Positions 61,780 through 64,000 of a stretch of 64,000 nucleotides of DNA are shown in pieces (position 1 is the first letter of the stretch; each line of letters opens with the position of its first letter). A model generated the notes under the pieces. The model was not told where the DNA came from, did not search any database, and saw only the letters and a program-made list of their open reading frames with translations. Made by a program: the position numbers and the translations under genes. This stretch comes from Pseudopedobacter sp044361595. Its GTDB lineage: Bacteria; Bacteroidota; Bacteroidia; Sphingobacteriales; Sphingobacteriaceae. The DNA lies in NCBI GenBank assembly GCA_044361595.1, contig JBIKIN010000001.1, positions 186,001-250,000 on the forward strand. The letters run 5' to 3'.

Positions 61780-61914
61780 ATGGATTTATTTGGATACAAA
61801 CGTAATTACAGATTTAAAGGCAATAACCCAAATAATGAAAACAAGTTATTTTGGATATTGGCTATTGTTGTGAGTGCTATATTTTTTGCAATAGCCTATT
61901 TTAGAGGGTTATAA
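61780..61914 (+). CDS. 44-residue single-pass membrane protein
   Basis: ATG at 61780, 9 bp after rlmH, giving MDLFGYKRNYRFKGNN, then a polar stretch and one membrane helix (about residues 23-41, FWILAIVVSAIFFAIAYF) with an Arg-Gly-Leu end, TAA at 61912. Likely co-transcribed with rlmH and followed directly by a strong terminator. Unknown function; short, but position, codons and membrane helix argue it is real. Confidence 0.65.
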   Translation: MDLFGYKRNYRFKGNNPNNENKLFWILAIVVSAIFFAIAYFRGL

Positions 61915-61920
61915 AAACGA

Positions 61921-61950
61921 AAAAGCCAAACATAAATATGTTTGGCTTTT
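61921..61950. terminator. bidirectional intrinsic terminator
   Basis: AAAAGCCAAACAT, AAAT loop, ATGTTTGGCTTTT: perfect 13-bp stem between convergent units. Confidence 0.92.
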
Positions 61951-61970
61951 AATAGTTTGAACCTTTTTGC

Positions 61971-62492
61971 TTATGGATTTTTACTTCCTCCGGCTTTTTT
62001 AACCGCTACACTTTTGGTGTTACCGCCTTTTTCGCTTTTTGGCTTTGCAATTTTTGCTTTCTCTGTTTTTGGTGTTTCTTTAATTGTTTTGCTATCATCC
62101 TTAGCTTCTTCGGCTTCGTTAAATAATGGCAAATCTTTTAAAATCAAAAACCAAGAAATAATTTTCTTCATGTCCGAAGCATAAACTTTCTCTTGATCGT
62201 GGGTTGGAGCAACTTCAACAAAAAATGATCTTAACATTTTTCCATCTGCTTTTGGATCAGGAACATTTTTTGAAGTTTTCATCACTTCAAAAATATCTTT
62301 CAATCTTAAATCTTCGTCTTCGCCATAAACAGTAATATCTTCTAAAGAAGCTAATTTAGCTGTAGAAATATTCACTATAGTTTTGGTTTTCGCGTCGTCT
62401 AAACTTTCTAATATATATCCTGATTTATTTTGACCTATTAAATTAAATAAGCCAGGTTTACCTGAAACCGAAACAATACCTGCTAATTTCAT
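61971..62492 (-). CDS. DUF5606 domain protein
   Basis: 173 residues. N-terminal half (MKLAGIVSVSGKPGLFNLIG, TVYGEDEDLRLKDIFE) matches the DUF5606 family; the C-terminal quarter is a low-complexity Lys/Thr/Pro/Gly tail (KTEKAKIAKPKSEKGGNTK) that may bind nucleic acid. Cytosolic by absence of a signal. It is 9 bp after the cyclophilin gene and probably in the same operon. Function unknown. Confidence 0.88.
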   Translation of the reverse strand: MKLAGIVSVSGKPGLFNLIGQNKSGYILESLDDAKTKTIVNISTAKLASLEDITVYGEDEDLRLKDIFEVMKTSKNVPDPKADGKMLRSFFVEVAPTHDQEKVYASDMKKIISWFLILKDLPLFNEAEEAKDDSKTIKETPKTEKAKIAKPKSEKGGNTKSVAVKKAGGSKNP

Positions 62493-62501
62493 AACTTTTA
62501 A

Positions 62502-62963
62502 TTAATCTGCTAAAACTTCTATTGTTAAAATTTTATCTCCTTGTTTAATATCGTCAACTAAATCTACGTTTTCAATTACTTTACCAAAACAAGTATGATT
62601 TCTATCTAAGTGAGCAGTGTTTGCTCTGCTATGGCAGATAAAAAACTGAGAACCTCCAGTGTTTCTTCCGGCATGCGCCATAGATAAAACACCTCTATCA
62701 TGATATTGATTTTCGCCATCTAACTCGCAATCTATATGATATCCTGGACCACCAGTTCCGGCTCTAAATTTTGTGGTTTCGCTTTTAGAAAAAGGACAGC
62801 CACCTTGTACCATAAAATTAGGAATCACTCTGTGAAAAGTAACACCATCATAAAAACCTTCGCTAGCTAACTTTTTAAAGTTTGCAACAGCCTTAGGGGC
62901 ATCATTATCATAAAACTGAACAGTCATATCTCCTTTTTCAGTTTTAATTATCGCTTTACTCAT
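62502..62963 (-). CDS. cyclophilin-type peptidyl-prolyl isomerase
   Basis: About 153 residues from the ATG at 62963 (MSKAIIKTEKGDMTVQFYD); the frame extends upstream to 63098 but that part overlaps the divergent gene and shows no conservation. Hallmarks: GVTFHRVIPNFMVQGG, SMAHAGRNTGGSQFFI and HTCFGKVIENV. No signal peptide: cytosolic folding helper. Confidence 0.95.
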   Translation of the reverse strand: MSKAIIKTEKGDMTVQFYDNDAPKAVANFKKLASEGFYDGVTFHRVIPNFMVQGGCPFSKSETTKFRAGTGGPGYHIDCELDGENQYHDRGVLSMAHAGRNTGGSQFFICHSRANTAHLDRNHTCFGKVIENVDLVDDIKQGDKILTIEVLAD

Positions 62964-63051
62964 ATTATCTTGTTTATTTAAAAGAGCCACAAAATTAACA
63001 AAATTTTTAGGGTGTGTAAACGTTTTAACAATTATCCTTAAATTAGTTGAC

Positions 63052-64000
63052 ATGAAAAAAATAAAACTACTGCTTTTATTATCGTTTTTAAGTTTCAAAT
63101 GCTTTTCGTCTTATATTTTAATACCTATGGATGAAGATCAGAAAAACCACCTTAAAGCATATGGAATCGCATTTTACACCTTGCAAAAAGGAATAGAAGT
63201 AGATTGGTTATTAAACTACAAAGGAGGTTCTTTTTTGATATATTATAATCAAAACATAGAGAGTGAATTAAAAATTAGAGGTGTGAGTTACCAAGTTGTT
63301 GCCGATGCAAAAGTAAATCTTATTCTAACAGAAATAGCTAATCCAGAAGTCAATATGGATATTATTAAGCTAGAGAAAACGCCAAAAATTGCGGTATACT
63401 CGCCCAAAAGCAAGCTTCCTTGGGATGATGCCGTAACCATGGTCCTTACTTACGCAGAAATACCTTATGATGTGATTTATGATGAAGAAGTAATAGGTGG
63501 TAAATTACCAGAATATGATTGGTTGCATTTACACCACGAGGATTTTACAGGGCAATACGGTAGGTTTTGGGCCAATTACAGAGGGGCGAGTTGGTATCAA
63601 GATGATGTAAGAAATCAAGAAAATATGGCAAAGAAACTAGGCTTTAATAAGGTTTCTCAAATGAAATTAGGTGTAGCACAAAACATCAAAAACTTTTGTA
63701 GTGGCGGAGGATTTTTATTTGCTATGTGTTCTGGTACAGATAGTTATGATATAGCTTTAGCCGCAGCAGGGATTGATATTTGCGAACGAATGTTTGATGG
63801 CGACGGAATTACACCAAATGCACAAAGTAAATTAGATTTTAGTCAAACTTTCGCATTTCAAAACTTTAAATTAGATAATAATCCTATGAATTATGAATTT
63901 TCTGATATTGATGCGACCAATAGCAGATTAGTAAATCGTACTAATGATTTTTTTACTTTATTTGATTTCTCGGCCAAATGGGATGTAATTCCTACCATGC
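63052..64000 (+). CDS. exported protein of the family annotated asparagine synthetase B (partial)
   Basis: 316 codons visible to the window edge, frame open. Signal peptide at residues 1-18 (MKKIKLLLLLSFLSFKCFSS). The conserved WLHLHHEDFTGQYGRFWANY segment and EIPYDVIYDEEVIGG belong to a Bacteroidota-specific family often labelled asparagine synthetase B, although it has no glutaminase or synthetase motifs that I can see, so the label is probably wrong. A cysteine-rich segment (NFCSGGGFLFAMCSG) resembles a GATase-like elbow. Divergent from the cyclophilin gene. Confidence 0.75.
   Translation, partial: MKKIKLLLLLSFLSFKCFSSYILIPMDEDQKNHLKAYGIAFYTLQKGIEVDWLLNYKGGSFLIYYNQNIESELKIRGVSYQVVADAKVNLILTEIANPEVNMDIIKLEKTPKIAVYSPKSKLPWDDAVTMVLTYAEIPYDVIYDEEVIGGKLPEYDWLHLHHEDFTGQYGRFWANYRGASWYQDDVRNQENMAKKLGFNKVSQMKLGVAQNIKNFCSGGGFLFAMCSGTDSYDIALAAAGIDICERMFDGDGITPNAQSKLDFSQTFAFQNFKLDNNPMNYEFSDIDATNSRLVNRTNDFFTLFDFSAKWDVIPTM

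Noticed and set aside
62964..63098. N-terminal 45-codon extension of the cyclophilin frame
   Set aside because: It overlaps the start of the divergent gene, contains no family conservation, and cyclophilins of this type begin at the MSKAIIKTEKG start.

Overview
The window is A+T-rich chromosomal DNA from a member of Bacteroidota, most likely the family Sphingobacteriaceae (Pedobacter-like). This rests on a SusC/SusD pair, DUF4294, DUF5606 and DUF3857 proteins, a bacillithiol deacetylase, membrane pyrophosphatase, TAnnTTTG-type promoter boxes and little use of Shine-Dalgarno sequences. I see no rRNA, tRNA, CRISPR array, integrase or intact insertion sequence.

Layout. 1-5.2 kb: 5' part of guaB and, divergently, two DUF3857/transglutaminase-like exported proteins, the first of which has lost its catalytic Cys and His. 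5.2-6.5 kb: gene-poor, with a decayed fragment resembling the tail of a type ISP restriction-modification enzyme, a candidate structured RNA ending in a terminator, and hairpin repeats including a duplication of the 3' end of the next gene. 6.5-11.4 kb: an inactive/active M16 peptidase pair, Ohr peroxidase, a small lipoprotein and an aspartic protease. 11.5-21.6 kb: nuoH-I-J-K-L-M-N on the minus strand, without nuoA-G and interrupted between nuoM and nuoN by a MuiA/DUF4139 protein carrying a SusC-like insert. 21.7-23.0 kb: a three-gene module (ART-like putative toxin, small protein, SecB-like chaperone) arranged like toxin-antitoxin-chaperone (TAC) systems. 23.3-26.1 kb: YozG/DUF2975 pair, YcxB-like protein, PadR regulator with partner. 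26.1-31.9 kb: uvrA, then agmatine deiminase and N-carbamoylputrescine amidase separated by a four-helix-bundle (S23) gene flanked by inverted repeats. 32-41 kb: a small glycan locus (SusD, SusC, RbsD/FucU-like, GH116 glucosidase) and a TlpA thioredoxin. 42-46.4 kb: APC permease and a membrane pyrophosphatase with an unusual Cys/Met-repeat tail. 48-52 kb: bshB1, glutathione peroxidase, DUF4294, Rel/SpoT. 52.2-55.6 kb: an A+T-rich ABC-transporter cluster with a small secreted Cys-containing peptide and a divergent XRE regulator. 55.7-64 kb: fur, purA, a MITE-like element, membrane-anchored MutS homologue, OmpA lipoprotein, response regulator, rlmH, DUF5606, cyclophilin and the start of a protein usually labelled asparagine synthetase B.

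Functionally, most genes are housekeeping: nucleotide synthesis (guaB, purA), respiration (nuo), repair (uvrA, MutS-like), stringent response, polyamine synthesis (arginine decarboxylation product to putrescine), thiol/peroxide defence (Ohr, GPx, BshB1, Fur) and glycan use. The two most interesting accessory units are the SecB-linked putative TAC module and the peptide/ABC/XRE cluster. Intergenic regions carry several families of palindromic dispersed repeats.
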